Source: Ravibacter arvi
Lineage (GTDB): Bacteria; Bacteroidota; Bacteroidia; Cytophagales; Spirosomataceae
Assembly (NCBI RefSeq): GCF_039540405.1
Contig: NZ_BAABEY010000021.1
Span: 51,106 to 115,105 of the forward strand
Direction: 5' to 3'
Length of the DNA: 64,000 bases
The notes below the pieces were generated by a model that worked only from the letters and a program-made list of their open reading frames with translations, was not told the origin of the DNA and made no database searches. Shown here piece by piece: positions 53,098-61,793 of this stretch; within the stretch, counting starts at the first letter, position 1, and each line of letters opens with the position of its first letter. Both the position numbers and the translations under genes were made by a program.

Positions 53098-56000
53098 TCA
53101 GAAGGTGAGATTAATTCCAAACATGAATACTTTGGCCGTGGGATAGTTGCTCAGGTCAATCCCCATACCGCCTGCCCCGCCGGCATTGAACGAACTCACT
53201 TCCGGGTCATACCCCGAGTATTTCGTGACCGTAAACAGGTTAATCGCCGTTACATAGGCCGACAACCTGCTTGCACCCGCTTTGCCGATGATTTCCGACG
53301 GAATGGTATAGGTAAGCGTCACGTTCTTCATCCGCAGGTACGAACCGTCTTCTACCCAGCGGCTCGAGCGCTGATCTACCCCGATACCGGAGGTACGGTT
53401 GCTGCCCAGTTCAAGGAGGTTTCTTTCACGCGAGCTCATGAATACCGGTACGTCGGTATTTTGGTTGGCCGGGGTCCACCTGTTTTTCAGGTTGCTGCTC
53501 AGTCCTACCGACGGGTTTTCGGTTTTGATGCGCACCGCATTGAAAATATCGTTGCCATAGCTGCCCTGGATCAGAAAGGTAAGGTCAAAGTTTTTAAAGC
53601 TCAGGCTGTTGTTCCAGCCGTAGATGAATTTCGGCGATGCGTTCCCGATCACTTCGAGTCCGTCGGCGGCCCTGGTAATTCTGCCGTCCCCGTCGACGTC
53701 TTTCCATTTCGCCTCACCGGGCGCCTGTCCCATCAGTTTCGCCTGCTCCCTTTCTGCCTCGCTCCAGGTGCCCAGGTTGACATAGCCGCGCATCTGATCG
53801 ACCGGTTGCCCCACCTGGAGGTACTTCAGTGAAAAACCGCTGCCCCATATCTGGTAACCGCCGCCGGTGCTGGTCCGGATGGCCAGCGGCGCGTCGTCAA
53901 GCAAAGCAAGCACCTTGCTCCGGTTGAAAGACAGGTTGAACGAAGTGTTCCATTTCAGGTTGTTGCTTTGTAAAGGCCTGCCGCCCAACGAGATCTCAAT
54001 TCCCTTGTTTTGAATCGAGCCGACGTTGGAAAGGATGGTGCTGAATCCGGTATAGGCTTCGACCTGCTTGTTGAGCAGCAGATCCGTAGTTTTCTTGTTG
54101 TAAACGTCAACGGTTGCCGTGAGCCGCTCCCCGAACAGGCCAAGGTCGATACCGATATTCGACTGTTCGGTCGTTTCCCATTTCAGGTTGGGATTAGCGG
54201 CACGGCCCAGTGCAAAACCGATGTTGGTGGCGTCATTGCCGTCGTATGGATAATTGAAGCCCGATGCTACGGTAGCAAGCGTTTGGTAGGGCTGAATGGC
54301 CTGGTTGCCCGTTCTTCCCCAGCTTCCACGCAATTTAAGGTTTGAAAGCGCTTTCACGAGCTGCATAAAATTTTCCTGTGAAACCCGCCATGCGGCGGCG
54401 GCGGAAGGAAAATATCCCCATTTGTTGTTGGCGCCGAAAACCGATGATCCGTCGGCGCGAAAGCTGGCGGTGACCATGTACTTTTCGTCGAAAACATAGT
54501 TCACGCGGCCCAGGTACGAATTCAGCACCTGCCTGGATTGTGAATTATACCGCTCGTTGATCTGGGAGGCGCCGCCCAGGTCGTTGATGCCTGTGTCGTC
54601 GCTGAAAAAACCCTGAGCCGAAACAAAAAAGCCTTTCGATTGTATGAGCTGCTGCTCGGCGACACCGGTGAGCGTGAAGGCATGCCGCTTGTCGAAAACC
54701 TTGCTGTAAGTAAGAATATTTGAATTCTGAAAATACTGGTACTTGTTTTCCGCCAGGTCACCGAGCCCGCTGATTCCCCGGCCGGGCTGGGTTTTGGTAC
54801 TGTAGTAATGCTGGTCGTCGTTGGCATTGATGCTGGCCGCACCCGTAACCCGCAGCGACAGGCCCTCCAGCAGCCGGAAGTCGAGAAAAGTGCTGATTTC
54901 ATTGGTGATGTTGTTTTTCTCGGACTTTGTTTCCAGCGCGGTCGCCACCGGGTTCCAGACATCGTTGTCGGCGTAAATTTTTGAACCGTCGGGCCCTCCT
55001 TTCAGTGCCTTGGTATTGTAGTTCCCCATTGCGTCATAAACCGGCGTAACGGGGTCAAACCGGGCTACGGTATTGATCACCTGTCCGAGAATATCTCCGA
55101 AACGCGTGCCCTCCCCCACTGGCGGCACGTTCCCTTTGTCCTTGATCACATTGAGGTTAATGCCCGCATTGAGCCACCGCGTTACTTTCAGATCGAGGTT
55201 GCTTCTCAGGTTGTAACGGGTGTATTTGCTGTTGATCACAATACCCTGCTGATTCATATAGCCCGCCGATACAAAATAACGTATCGACTCACTGCCGCCG
55301 CTGACCGACAACTGGTGGTTCTGCATCCTGCCGCTCCGGTATATTTCGTCCTGCCAGTCGGTGCCGCCGTCGGCATCCAGCCGGGCGATCTCTTCTGCCG
55401 AAAAAGGGATCACCGGGTCGATCGGGGCGCTGACGGTACCGTTTTGGGTCGCTGCCCAGTCGTTGGATTTACGGGCATAGTCGCCGGCATTCATCAGGTC
55501 CAGCTTATGGCCAAGTTTTTGCACCCCCATGCTGAACCCGTAGTTAAAAACCGCTTTCCCGGACGCCCCCCGCTTTGTCGTGATCAGGATGACGCCGTTG
55601 GCACCGCGGGCGCCGTAGATGGCTGTCGCCGAAGCGTCTTTCAGAACCTCCAGCGATTCAATATCATTGGGATTGATCGTAGTGATGTTGACGCCCTGAA
55701 TTCCGTCCACCACGACGAGCGCATTGTTTCCGCCGGTAATTGAATTTCCCCCTCTGACGCGTATGATCGCATTTCCGCCGGGCGCTCCGTCGGTATTCTG
55801 TACCATCACGCCGGCGGCTCTTCCCTGCAGCGCCTGGTCAACACGCTGGGTAGGCAGCCGGGTCAGATCGGCGCCTTTTACCGAGCTGACCGACCCGGTC
55901 AGATCCGATTTTTTCTGAGTACCATACCCGACGACCATTACCTCCTCGAGCGATCTCTGATCTACCTCCATCCGCACTTCCATTGTACTCCGGTCGCCTA

Positions 56001-56688
56001 CCGCTACTTCCTGGCTTGTATAACCCACAAAAGAAAATACCAGGACCGTACTTTCGTCTGGTACCTCTATGGCAAACCTGCCGTTGACATCCGTGCTCAT
56101 ACCACGTTGCGTTCCTTTGATCAGCACGCTTACACCCGGGAGCGGCTCCCCTTTTTCATCGCTAACCCTCCCTGATATACGAATTTCCCGGACAGCTTCC
56201 GAGACAACATCTTCCCGCCGGAATAACCGCTCCGGAAGCCCGGAAACTGTCAGCCCGCTCCGTATCTCCTCACGTGTGGGCAAAGGCGTTATCTTTTCGC
56301 CCGTTGCGTCTGTTTTTATACTGCGGATTACGACGCGGCTTTCCACCACCTGGTAAAACAGCCCGTAGGGGGTCAGAAGTTTATCAAGCACTTTTTCCAG
56401 CGTTTCATTTTCGGTGTGGAGCGTGGTGATTTTCTTCTGGAGCGGCTGGGTACCGACAAATACGAACTGCACGCGGGTTTGCCTCGCGATTTTATCCAGC
56501 GCTTCCGACAACGTCACACGGTCCAGCCGGAGCGTCACCGGTACTTTCAGCAACTGCTGACCATAGGACTCCTCCGCAAAAGTAGCGGAGGCCACGGAGC
56601 AAACCAGCAAAACAAGGAATGCGCTGTATTTCATGGTTTTCTTAACATAGTAAATAAGATCCCCACTCCGGGTACACATTTTTTTCAT
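53098..56688 (-). CDS. SusC/RagA-family TonB-linked outer membrane protein with STN domain
   Basis: The 1196-residue protein has a signal peptide, an STN domain (about 50-110, VTLRLDRVTLSEALDKIARQ), a carboxypeptidase-like domain (about 167-245, ISGRVSDEKGEPLPGVSVLI), the LEEVMVVGYGTQ signature (about 247), a plug (VVVDGIQGVNITTINPNDIE) and a barrel ending in VFMFGINLTF. The N-terminal STN domain links it to FecR (56866-57885) and through it to the sigma factor at 60450-61043, now some 2.5 kb away. It starts the PUL operon with SusD, the Asp-box protein, the DUF4038 protein and the GH43-like protein. Confidence 0.95.
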   Translation of the reverse strand: MKKMCTRSGDLIYYVKKTMKYSAFLVLLVCSVASATFAEESYGQQLLKVPVTLRLDRVTLSEALDKIARQTRVQFVFVGTQPLQKKITTLHTENETLEKVLDKLLTPYGLFYQVVESRVVIRSIKTDATGEKITPLPTREEIRSGLTVSGLPERLFRREDVVSEAVREIRISGRVSDEKGEPLPGVSVLIKGTQRGMSTDVNGRFAIEVPDESTVLVFSFVGYTSQEVAVGDRSTMEVRMEVDQRSLEEVMVVGYGTQKKSDLTGSVSSVKGADLTRLPTQRVDQALQGRAAGVMVQNTDGAPGGNAIIRVRGGNSITGGNNALVVVDGIQGVNITTINPNDIESLEVLKDASATAIYGARGANGVILITTKRGASGKAVFNYGFSMGVQKLGHKLDLMNAGDYARKSNDWAATQNGTVSAPIDPVIPFSAEEIARLDADGGTDWQDEIYRSGRMQNHQLSVSGGSESIRYFVSAGYMNQQGIVINSKYTRYNLRSNLDLKVTRWLNAGINLNVIKDKGNVPPVGEGTRFGDILGQVINTVARFDPVTPVYDAMGNYNTKALKGGPDGSKIYADNDVWNPVATALETKSEKNNITNEISTFLDFRLLEGLSLRVTGAASINANDDQHYYSTKTQPGRGISGLGDLAENKYQYFQNSNILTYSKVFDKRHAFTLTGVAEQQLIQSKGFFVSAQGFFSDDTGINDLGGASQINERYNSQSRQVLNSYLGRVNYVFDEKYMVTASFRADGSSVFGANNKWGYFPSAAAAWRVSQENFMQLVKALSNLKLRGSWGRTGNQAIQPYQTLATVASGFNYPYDGNDATNIGFALGRAANPNLKWETTEQSNIGIDLGLFGERLTATVDVYNKKTTDLLLNKQVEAYTGFSTILSNVGSIQNKGIEISLGGRPLQSNNLKWNTSFNLSFNRSKVLALLDDAPLAIRTSTGGGYQIWGSGFSLKYLQVGQPVDQMRGYVNLGTWSEAEREQAKLMGQAPGEAKWKDVDGDGRITRAADGLEVIGNASPKFIYGWNNSLSFKNFDLTFLIQGSYGNDIFNAVRIKTENPSVGLSSNLKNRWTPANQNTDVPVFMSSRERNLLELGSNRTSGIGVDQRSSRWVEDGSYLRMKNVTLTYTIPSEIIGKAGASRLSAYVTAINLFTVTKYSGYDPEVSSFNAGGAGGMGIDLSNYPTAKVFMFGINLTF

Positions 56689-56700
56689 AATTTTGGTTAG

Positions 56701-56818
56701 TTAAGGTGGAACTATTCTCTTCCGGGATGTGGTCGTTTGTTTCGAAGCGCTCGTCCACGTTTCCCGGTTTTAAGGTTTTCCTGACAGGGCCCGGCGCAAC
56801 TCCGGGCTTTCTTTTTTT
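56701..56818 (+). ncRNA. Candidate cis-antisense RNA to the susC leader (DonS-like)
   Basis: A perfect -7 box TAATTTTG (56688-56695) points rightwards across the susC start codon, and an intrinsic terminator (GCCCGG/CCGGGC stem, then TTTCTTTTTTT) ends at 56818. Together they would make a plus-strand RNA of about 118 bases, fully complementary to the leader of the leftward susC mRNA. Antisense RNAs in exactly this place, between the anti-sigma gene and susC, are known from Bacteroides PULs (DonS). A -33 TTTG was not found. Confidence 0.5.
56789..56818 (+). terminator. Intrinsic terminator opposite to the PUL transcript
   Basis: GCCCGG (56789-56794), a 7-base loop, CCGGGC (56802-56807) and TTTCTTTTTTT form a textbook plus-strand terminator. 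All genes around it are on the minus strand, so it must serve an antisense transcript. Confidence 0.75.
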
Positions 56819-56865
56819 AGTCGACCATAGGCACGATTCCTTTGTTTAATAATAAGATGAGCTGC

Positions 56866-57885
56866 TTATAAGCGACAATCGACGTCCGACCGGAGGAGGT
56901 AGGTTCCGTCCGTTTTTTTCTCAACCCTGCCGTTGACGGCAATCATCAGCGTGTTCAGAATGCTTTCCAGTGAATCACCCGCATCAAAATCGGCATGAAT
57001 TACCGGGCAGTTTTCGAGCCGGGGCTCATACGCGATACCGGCGCCCCTGCTCCGCTGTAAAACGGCGGTTACTTCCGAAAACGTGGTGTTGCGAAACCGG
57101 AGGGCGCCATCTTTCCAGCCTGTTACTTCGGAAGCGGCACTTTCCGCTTTCTTGTCCAGGCTGCGCTGCTTTTTGTCAAAGACGGCAAGTTCATCCGGCT
57201 TCAGGTAAAGTTCTGTTTCCGGCGAAGCCACCTTCACTTTACCCGTTACGACGGCTACCGACATGGTTTTGTCTTCACGGTATGCCCGGATGTTGAAACT
57301 TGTTCCAAGCACCGTGGTTTTCAAAGTACCGGACCGGATCACAAAAGGCTTTTCCGGGTTACGAGTTACGTCAAAAAAACCTTCTCCCTCCAGGACGACC
57401 TCCCGCCGGTCCCCGGAAAAAAGCTCCGGGTAGGTCAGCCGGCTCGCCGCATTCAGCCACACGATCGTGCCGTCGTTCAGGGTAACCTTTTTCCTTTCAC
57501 CTGAAACGGTAACGGCGGTCAGGGTTTTTCCCGGGGTGTCCTTTTTTAAGCGGTAGAAATAAGAGACGGCGGCCAGGCTAAGGAATATACCAACCCAGGC
57601 AGCAGCAACCCTGGAACTGAGCGTAAACGGCAGGCGGATGCCGGGACGCCTTGTGTTCCGGGGGTGCTGTACCCAGTCAAATGTAGCGTAGACTTCCTCT
57701 ACGGTCTTAATAGTGTGGGTATCAATCGGTATGTCCTTGCTGAATTCTTCCCGGATCAGCTCCCTGACGGCTTCTTCATTGTTTTCCGAATGAAAGTAGG
57801 CCATTATTGCCGACTTCTCCCCGGGCGTACAATCGCCGGCAAGGTATTTCTTAAAAAGCTCCCGGATAACCTCGTCTCTTTTCAT
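56866..57885 (-). CDS. FecR-family anti-sigma factor
   Basis: The 339-residue protein has a cytoplasmic N-terminal domain (VIRELFKKYLAGDCTPGEKS), one membrane segment (VAAAWVGIFLSLAAVSYFY, about 93-111) and a periplasmic FecR domain (GERKKVTLNDGTIVWLNAAS; GDRREVVLEGEGFFDVTRN) plus a C-terminal DUF4974 part. It should transmit the signal from the SusC STN domain to an ECF sigma factor. The nearest candidate, at 60450-61043 on the same strand, is separated by foreign-looking DNA. Confidence 0.92.
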   Translation of the reverse strand: MKRDEVIRELFKKYLAGDCTPGEKSAIMAYFHSENNEEAVRELIREEFSKDIPIDTHTIKTVEEVYATFDWVQHPRNTRRPGIRLPFTLSSRVAAAWVGIFLSLAAVSYFYRLKKDTPGKTLTAVTVSGERKKVTLNDGTIVWLNAASRLTYPELFSGDRREVVLEGEGFFDVTRNPEKPFVIRSGTLKTTVLGTSFNIRAYREDKTMSVAVVTGKVKVASPETELYLKPDELAVFDKKQRSLDKKAESAASEVTGWKDGALRFRNTTFSEVTAVLQRSRGAGIAYEPRLENCPVIHADFDAGDSLESILNTLMIAVNGRVEKKTDGTYLLRSDVDCRL

Positions 57886-58160
57886 CGTTTTCGGAATTTA
57901 ACTCAAACCGCTTCCCTACAATTTACCACAACACCCGCCCGGCTTACCGGCTTGCTCTGTCCGCCGCCCGCGTTTTTTTTTAACTACGCTTGACCGGCGG
58001 ATTCCATCTGCTTCTTTTTTACTTTTTTTTTATAACCATTAAGAAAGGGTTATCCAACAGTAATAGTGCGGTATGCGCCGGAAGGATACAGCACGGTTTC
58101 GCGGTAGCATCGGTATTTTACCGGCCCATCCACAGTTGAACCGCCACCGTAAACGATTAC

Positions 58161-58487
58161 ATTCGTGTATTCTGTACAACAAAGTTACAGATGGCTTATA
58201 ATGGAACGTATGGCTTCTATTGAATGGGTATCCAAAGAACAGCCTTCGACAGGCTCAGGCGCCGTCCGGATGGTGCCTGCCGGATGGCGGGTGCCGGATG
58301 GCGCCTGAGCTCGTCGAAGGCTGCCTACCGGAGGCTGCCTACCGGAGGCTGCCATCCGGTAGGCGGGTGAGCCCGTCGAACCCATTTAACACAATCTGCA
58401 GCATGTCTGATCCGCAACCAGGTCAAAACCTAAAGATTGTTTATTTAAATCAAAGCCAGCCAGCGCCGCTTCTCTCGAATTCGTGGC
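58161..58487 (+). mobile_element. MITE-like repeat element, copy B
   Basis: This copy has the same left module (from 58161) and right module (to GAATTCGTGGC at 58477-58487) as the copies at 13635 and 21513, with a different middle of CTTCGAC/CTCAGG palindromic units. The outer left terminal repeat is missing. It lies upstream of FecR and next to a Crp-like gene. The gap 57886-58160 before it contains only poly-T tracts and no gene. Confidence 0.65.
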
Positions 58488-58517
58488 CATCCTCTTCCGA
58501 ATATCTCCGGAATAATT

Positions 58518-58525
58518 TACTTTTG
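58518..58525 (+). promoter_or_regulatory. Candidate -7 box of the Crp/Fnr-like gene
   Basis: TACTTTTG matches TAnnTTTG exactly and lies just outside the repeat element, about 110 bases before the gene. No -33 TTTG at the expected distance. Confidence 0.35.
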
Positions 58526-58636
58526 TTATCTCCCAAACAAACGCTACTCAATACCATAGTCCTGGAACGCATCCCCGGTCAACTATCCGGTTCCCTTCCA
58601 AAAGTTGCACGGTTATGATCAAAACGTATCAACAAA

Positions 58637-59218
58637 ATGCAGGATATACTATTTGACTTTATTTCAAAATACATTTCCCTGACAGAGGATGAAAAGGATG
58701 CAATCACTTCTTTGAACATATTTCATTCGGTAAAGAAAGGGACGATTTTACTCAAAGAAGGGCAGCTTTCACAAGCGAGCTATTTTGTTTTAAAAGGCTG
58801 TATCCGGGTTCACTACATCAAAGATGGAGAAGAAAAAACAACAGCATTCTATACAGAAATGGACGCCCTGACGCCTCATTGTGTTATCCATAAAACCCCT
58901 TCTGATTATTTCATTAGTTGTGTTGAAGACAGTATTCTCCTGGTTTCAAGTTCTGATATGGAAGTAGAAATGAACAGTAAATTTCCAAAGTTTGAAATGA
59001 TGTGCAGAATGTTGTCGGAAGAATTGCTGGCCAAGCAACAAATGGACTTTGACGAGTTTAAAACTTCTTCGCCCGAACAACGCTACCTGAACTTACTACA
59101 AAGGAGACCAGACCTTATCCGGCGCGTTCCCCAGCATCAGTTAGCGAGCTATTTAGGCATCAAACCCCAGTCGTTAAGCAGGTTGAGAGCAAGGATTGTA
59201 GAGAAAGACAAGCGGTAA
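58637..59218 (+). CDS. Crp/Fnr-family transcriptional regulator
   Basis: The 193-residue protein has a cyclic-nucleotide-binding-type beta-roll (HSVKKGTILLKEGQLSQASY; FVLKGCIRVHYIKDGEEKTT) and a C-terminal helix-turn-helix (QHQLASYLGIKPQSLSRLRA). No Fe-S cysteines are seen. Its composition is more AT-rich than the neighbouring PUL genes. The next gene, 79 bases downstream on the same strand, encodes an outer-membrane-type protein and may be its target. It belongs to a block separating FecR from the ECF sigma gene. Confidence 0.88.
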   Translation: MQDILFDFISKYISLTEDEKDAITSLNIFHSVKKGTILLKEGQLSQASYFVLKGCIRVHYIKDGEEKTTAFYTEMDALTPHCVIHKTPSDYFISCVEDSILLVSSSDMEVEMNSKFPKFEMMCRMLSEELLAKQQMDFDEFKTSSPEQRYLNLLQRRPDLIRRVPQHQLASYLGIKPQSLSRLRARIVEKDKR

Positions 59219-59265
59219 GGATCATTTCTTAACTTAAGTGAACGAGCCGGTATTTTCCGCCCGTC

Positions 59266-59273
59266 TACCTTTG
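59266..59273 (+). promoter_or_regulatory. -7 box of the outer-membrane-type gene
   Basis: TACCTTTG matches TAnnTTTG exactly. It lies 24 bases before the GTG at 59298 and inside a longer upstream reading frame, which argues that translation starts at 59298. Confidence 0.5.
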
Positions 59274-59297
59274 CATCATCATTTAACAACTATTGAT

Positions 59298-59941
59298 GTG
59301 CAAAAGAAGATTCTATCGTTCGCTTTGACCTTGATGACGGCAGGCAGTTTACAGCTGAATGCACAATACGCCCGACAAGACAGTGCTTATAAAAAATATT
59401 TTGTCGGGAGCACATTCCTGATGTTAGGAAATCTTATTCCTGATGACCCTAATCCGCCTCATTTTATACAATTGAATGTCGGATACAGGATCACGCCCAA
59501 GGATGTTGTTTTCCTGGAATTAAAGAGATCCAGGTTTGCTTACCCGTTAGGCACCCCTGGGGAAAATCATTTGATGCACCGGGAGAAAACTATCCAGGGC
59601 ATGTACGCCAGAATGTACTTGGATTGGCTTATAACCGTTTTTGGTGGAAAGGGTTATATACCGCCGTTCATGCAATGAATGCTTTTCAAAGATATTATAA
59701 CGAAGACAATAAAAAGATGGCCAACGGATTCACATTATTTATGACTTACCGCTTGGGTTACCAGGTTAAACTATTTAACAACCGGTTTTTTATAGAACCA
59801 TCTGTCGGGTTGACTCATTGGCCTGTAAAAACCAATACACCGCCATCCTTTAGAGAAAAGGAAAGTAAATGGCCCAACTATTTTGGTTGGGAACCCGGCC
59901 TTCATTTCGGATATAATTTTGGTCTTAAAAGGAATAAATGA
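59298..59941 (+). pseudogene. Outer-membrane-type protein broken by a one-base frameshift
   Basis: From GTG 59298 the frame gives a signal peptide (KKILSFALTLMTAGSLQLNA) and KYFVGSTFLMLGNLIP, HFIQLNVGYRITPKDVVFLE. It then loses register near 59622. The continuation lies in another frame: YNRFWWKGLYTAVHAMNAFQ, FIEPSVGLTHWPVKTNT and WEPGLHFGYNFGLKRNK. Joined, the protein has about 213 residues and resembles a family of Bacteroidota outer-membrane beta-barrel proteins of unknown role. It follows the Crp-like regulator on the same strand. One inserted base restores the frame, so this is recent decay or a sequence error. Confidence 0.75.
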
Positions 59942-60052
59942 AAGGCGTGGTGGATGGCCAGGAGAGGTTCCTAACACGGAATTGGTATCTGGAGCTACTT
60001 TCCGGATGTTGTCGTATCCACTAAATGTGGTATTGAATTTGGCTTAGAGAGC

Positions 60053-60202
60053 CTATGGTTTATTAGTGAGATCAATACTGACTAGCGACTGGGACACCTC
60101 GGAGAGACTAACGTCCAACGCTACCGCAATATCCCGATACTGCCAAGGTCTATTTTCCCATAAAACTATCTTACATAGGATGACCGCATCCTGCGGTCTC
60201 AT
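60053..60202 (-). pseudogene. Truncated helix-turn-helix protein (49 residues)
   Basis: The short frame starts with MRPQDAVILCKIVLWENRPW, continues with YRDIAVALDVSLSEVSQSL and stops at LTNKP. This matches the first winged-helix segment of a Bacteroidota HTH family whose members, as far as I recall, begin MRPQDIV and run to roughly 190 residues; the rest is missing. An ATG six codons upstream lies at the expected transcription start, so the MRPQD start is preferred. A good promoter and a palindrome lie just upstream. The remaining bases of the 508-base gap (59942-60449) show no gene. Confidence 0.6.
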
Positions 60203-60224
60203 GCCGTTATGTGCTACCATAATC

Positions 60225-60263
60225 CAAACTTAGTTTTTGTTCGCGATTTGCAAACAAAAAACT
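60225..60263 (-). promoter_or_regulatory. Promoter and palindromic operator of the truncated HTH gene
   Basis: On the minus strand TTTG (60251-60254), 18 bases and TAAGTTTG (60225-60232) form a promoter. Across the spacer lies an inverted repeat, AGTTTTTGTTCGC (60232-60244) and GCAAACAAAAAACT (60250-60263), a likely autoregulatory operator. Confidence 0.55.
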
Positions 60264-60449
60264 AAATTAACCTAACACTGGTAGCGGGATGTAATTTTTT
60301 CGGTTCCCCAGGATTATAACGGACAAACAAGGATTACGCGCGACCCGCCTGTTTCATCTGCTCTGTTCGCGTCTTTTTTCAGGCAAAAAACTTTCTCCTC
60401 CGCCCGCAGGCTACAGCTGGCAGCATAATACCCGACTTATAACCAATAC

Positions 60450-61043
60450 CTACACCCCGAAAAGGATAACCCAGAGCGCCACAGTACCGGTATGCCCGGC
60501 CAGTACTTTTTTGAGAAAGCGGTTGGCTTTTACAATGTGGTCATTCACCGTAGACGTGGAAATTCCGAGCAAGCGCGCTATTTCCTCGTAGCTCTTTCCC
60601 TCGAGCCTGGAAAAGAGGTAGATCTGTTTACGTACCGGGGGCAGCAAGTCGATTGCACTGTTGATCAGGCCAAACCTTTCCTGGTACAGGGCTTCGTCCT
60701 CGTCATCCATATAAAAGTCGGCATAGGAAATCACCAGGTTTTCGGCCAGGCGTTTTTCGCGGGCCATTCGCCGGAAGTGATCATAAACCTTATTCTCGGC
60801 AATATGATAAAGGAAAGCGGCAAAAGGTTTGTTGACATCTATTTTTTCGCGGAATTCCCAGATTTTCATAAACACATCCTGGAAGATTTCGCGCGCAATT
60901 TCCTCGGACCGGATCATGCGAAGCAAATGGGCATGCAGTTTCCGCCCGTAACGACGGTACAAAATCGTGAAGGCCTCCGGATTCCCCCTGGCCAGCCTTT
61001 CCAACAACTGCTTTTCATCAACGGTAAAACGGTCCGATCCCAT
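60450..61043 (-). CDS. ECF RNA polymerase sigma factor (SusCD-locus type)
   Basis: The 197-residue protein shows region 2 (NPEAFTILYRRYGRKLHAHL; AREIFQDVFMKIWEFREKI) and region 4 (LLPPVRKQIYLFSRLEGKSY; EEIARLLGISTSTVNDHIVK), and the hydrophobic tail GTVALWVILFGV frequent in sigma factors paired with FecR. The next gene on its strand in a normal PUL would be FecR; here that gene is at 56866-57885, beyond a Crp-like gene, a broken gene and a repeat element. It likely drives the leftward PUL. Confidence 0.92.
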   Translation of the reverse strand: MGSDRFTVDEKQLLERLARGNPEAFTILYRRYGRKLHAHLLRMIRSEEIAREIFQDVFMKIWEFREKIDVNKPFAAFLYHIAENKVYDHFRRMAREKRLAENLVISYADFYMDDEDEALYQERFGLINSAIDLLPPVRKQIYLFSRLEGKSYEEIARLLGISTSTVNDHIVKANRFLKKVLAGHTGTVALWVILFGV

Positions 61044-61220
61044 GATACGTCGAATTTTCTTTTAAAAACTCCCGGGGGCGCGCCGGTAACGAAACCGGCA
61101 AAATGCTAGTATAAAAAAGTCACAGGAAGAACAAACTTACTGAACCCAGGCAGGAATTCCTGTATCCGAACCTTTCATAATATTGCTCTCCGAATAACGG
61201 CGCCGGTCAACCTTGTGCTA

Positions 61221-61709
61221 CTACATCTCGTCGGCGGAAGGCCCATAGCTGCCCGGCACTTTAATGTCATTCAGCCTGTAATAGACGCCCAACTGTGCAC
61301 GGTGGTGAGTGGCCTGGTTTAACGAGTGCCTGATAGCGCCATATTTCGTCCATTCGCCTACCTTGTGCCCGTTGTAAGTTACCGACCATAGAGGAAGCAG
61401 GTCTGCTTCAGCCGCTCTGCTGAGCGCTTCTATGGAAACAGCGTGGTTTTTCTCGAGCGCATCCAGCAATTCCTGCCTGCTGCTAAACGGTTGAGGCCTG
61501 TCGCCGGAGGCAAAATCAATAGAATCTGTTTTCAGAACAATGTCTGCCCAGCCAAACACTTCGGCTACGTGCTGTGCAAGCGGCATCAGCTTCATGCTTT
61601 TGGGATGCGGCGCATAGCCGTTTTTCCCATCGGGAAATAGCTCGAAAAACTTCTTTGTTGTTTGATATTCCTCTGTCAGTTCTTCTTTCAATTGTTTCAA
61701 GGTATCCAT
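61221..61709 (-). CDS. DinB-family protein
   Basis: The 162-residue protein is a four-helix DinB/YfiT-type protein with metal-binding histidines in PLAQHVAEVFGW and in RHSLNQATHHRAQLGVYYR. The ATG at 61709 (MDTLKQLKEEL) is preferred to the longer frame from 61760. Members act as thiol-dependent transferases or hydrolases, mostly of unknown substrate, and some cluster with stress or resistance genes. It lies 84 bases after the aadA-like gene on the same strand. Confidence 0.88.
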   Translation of the reverse strand: MDTLKQLKEELTEEYQTTKKFFELFPDGKNGYAPHPKSMKLMPLAQHVAEVFGWADIVLKTDSIDFASGDRPQPFSSRQELLDALEKNHAVSIEALSRAAEADLLPLWSVTYNGHKVGEWTKYGAIRHSLNQATHHRAQLGVYYRLNDIKVPGSYGPSADEM

Positions 61710-61793
61710 ATAGGTATATTTTATGCTTATTAGAATACTCCAAGTTACCATTTTTGGCAAACCAACCGACCCGCTGACCGGTAAATTTCGTCT

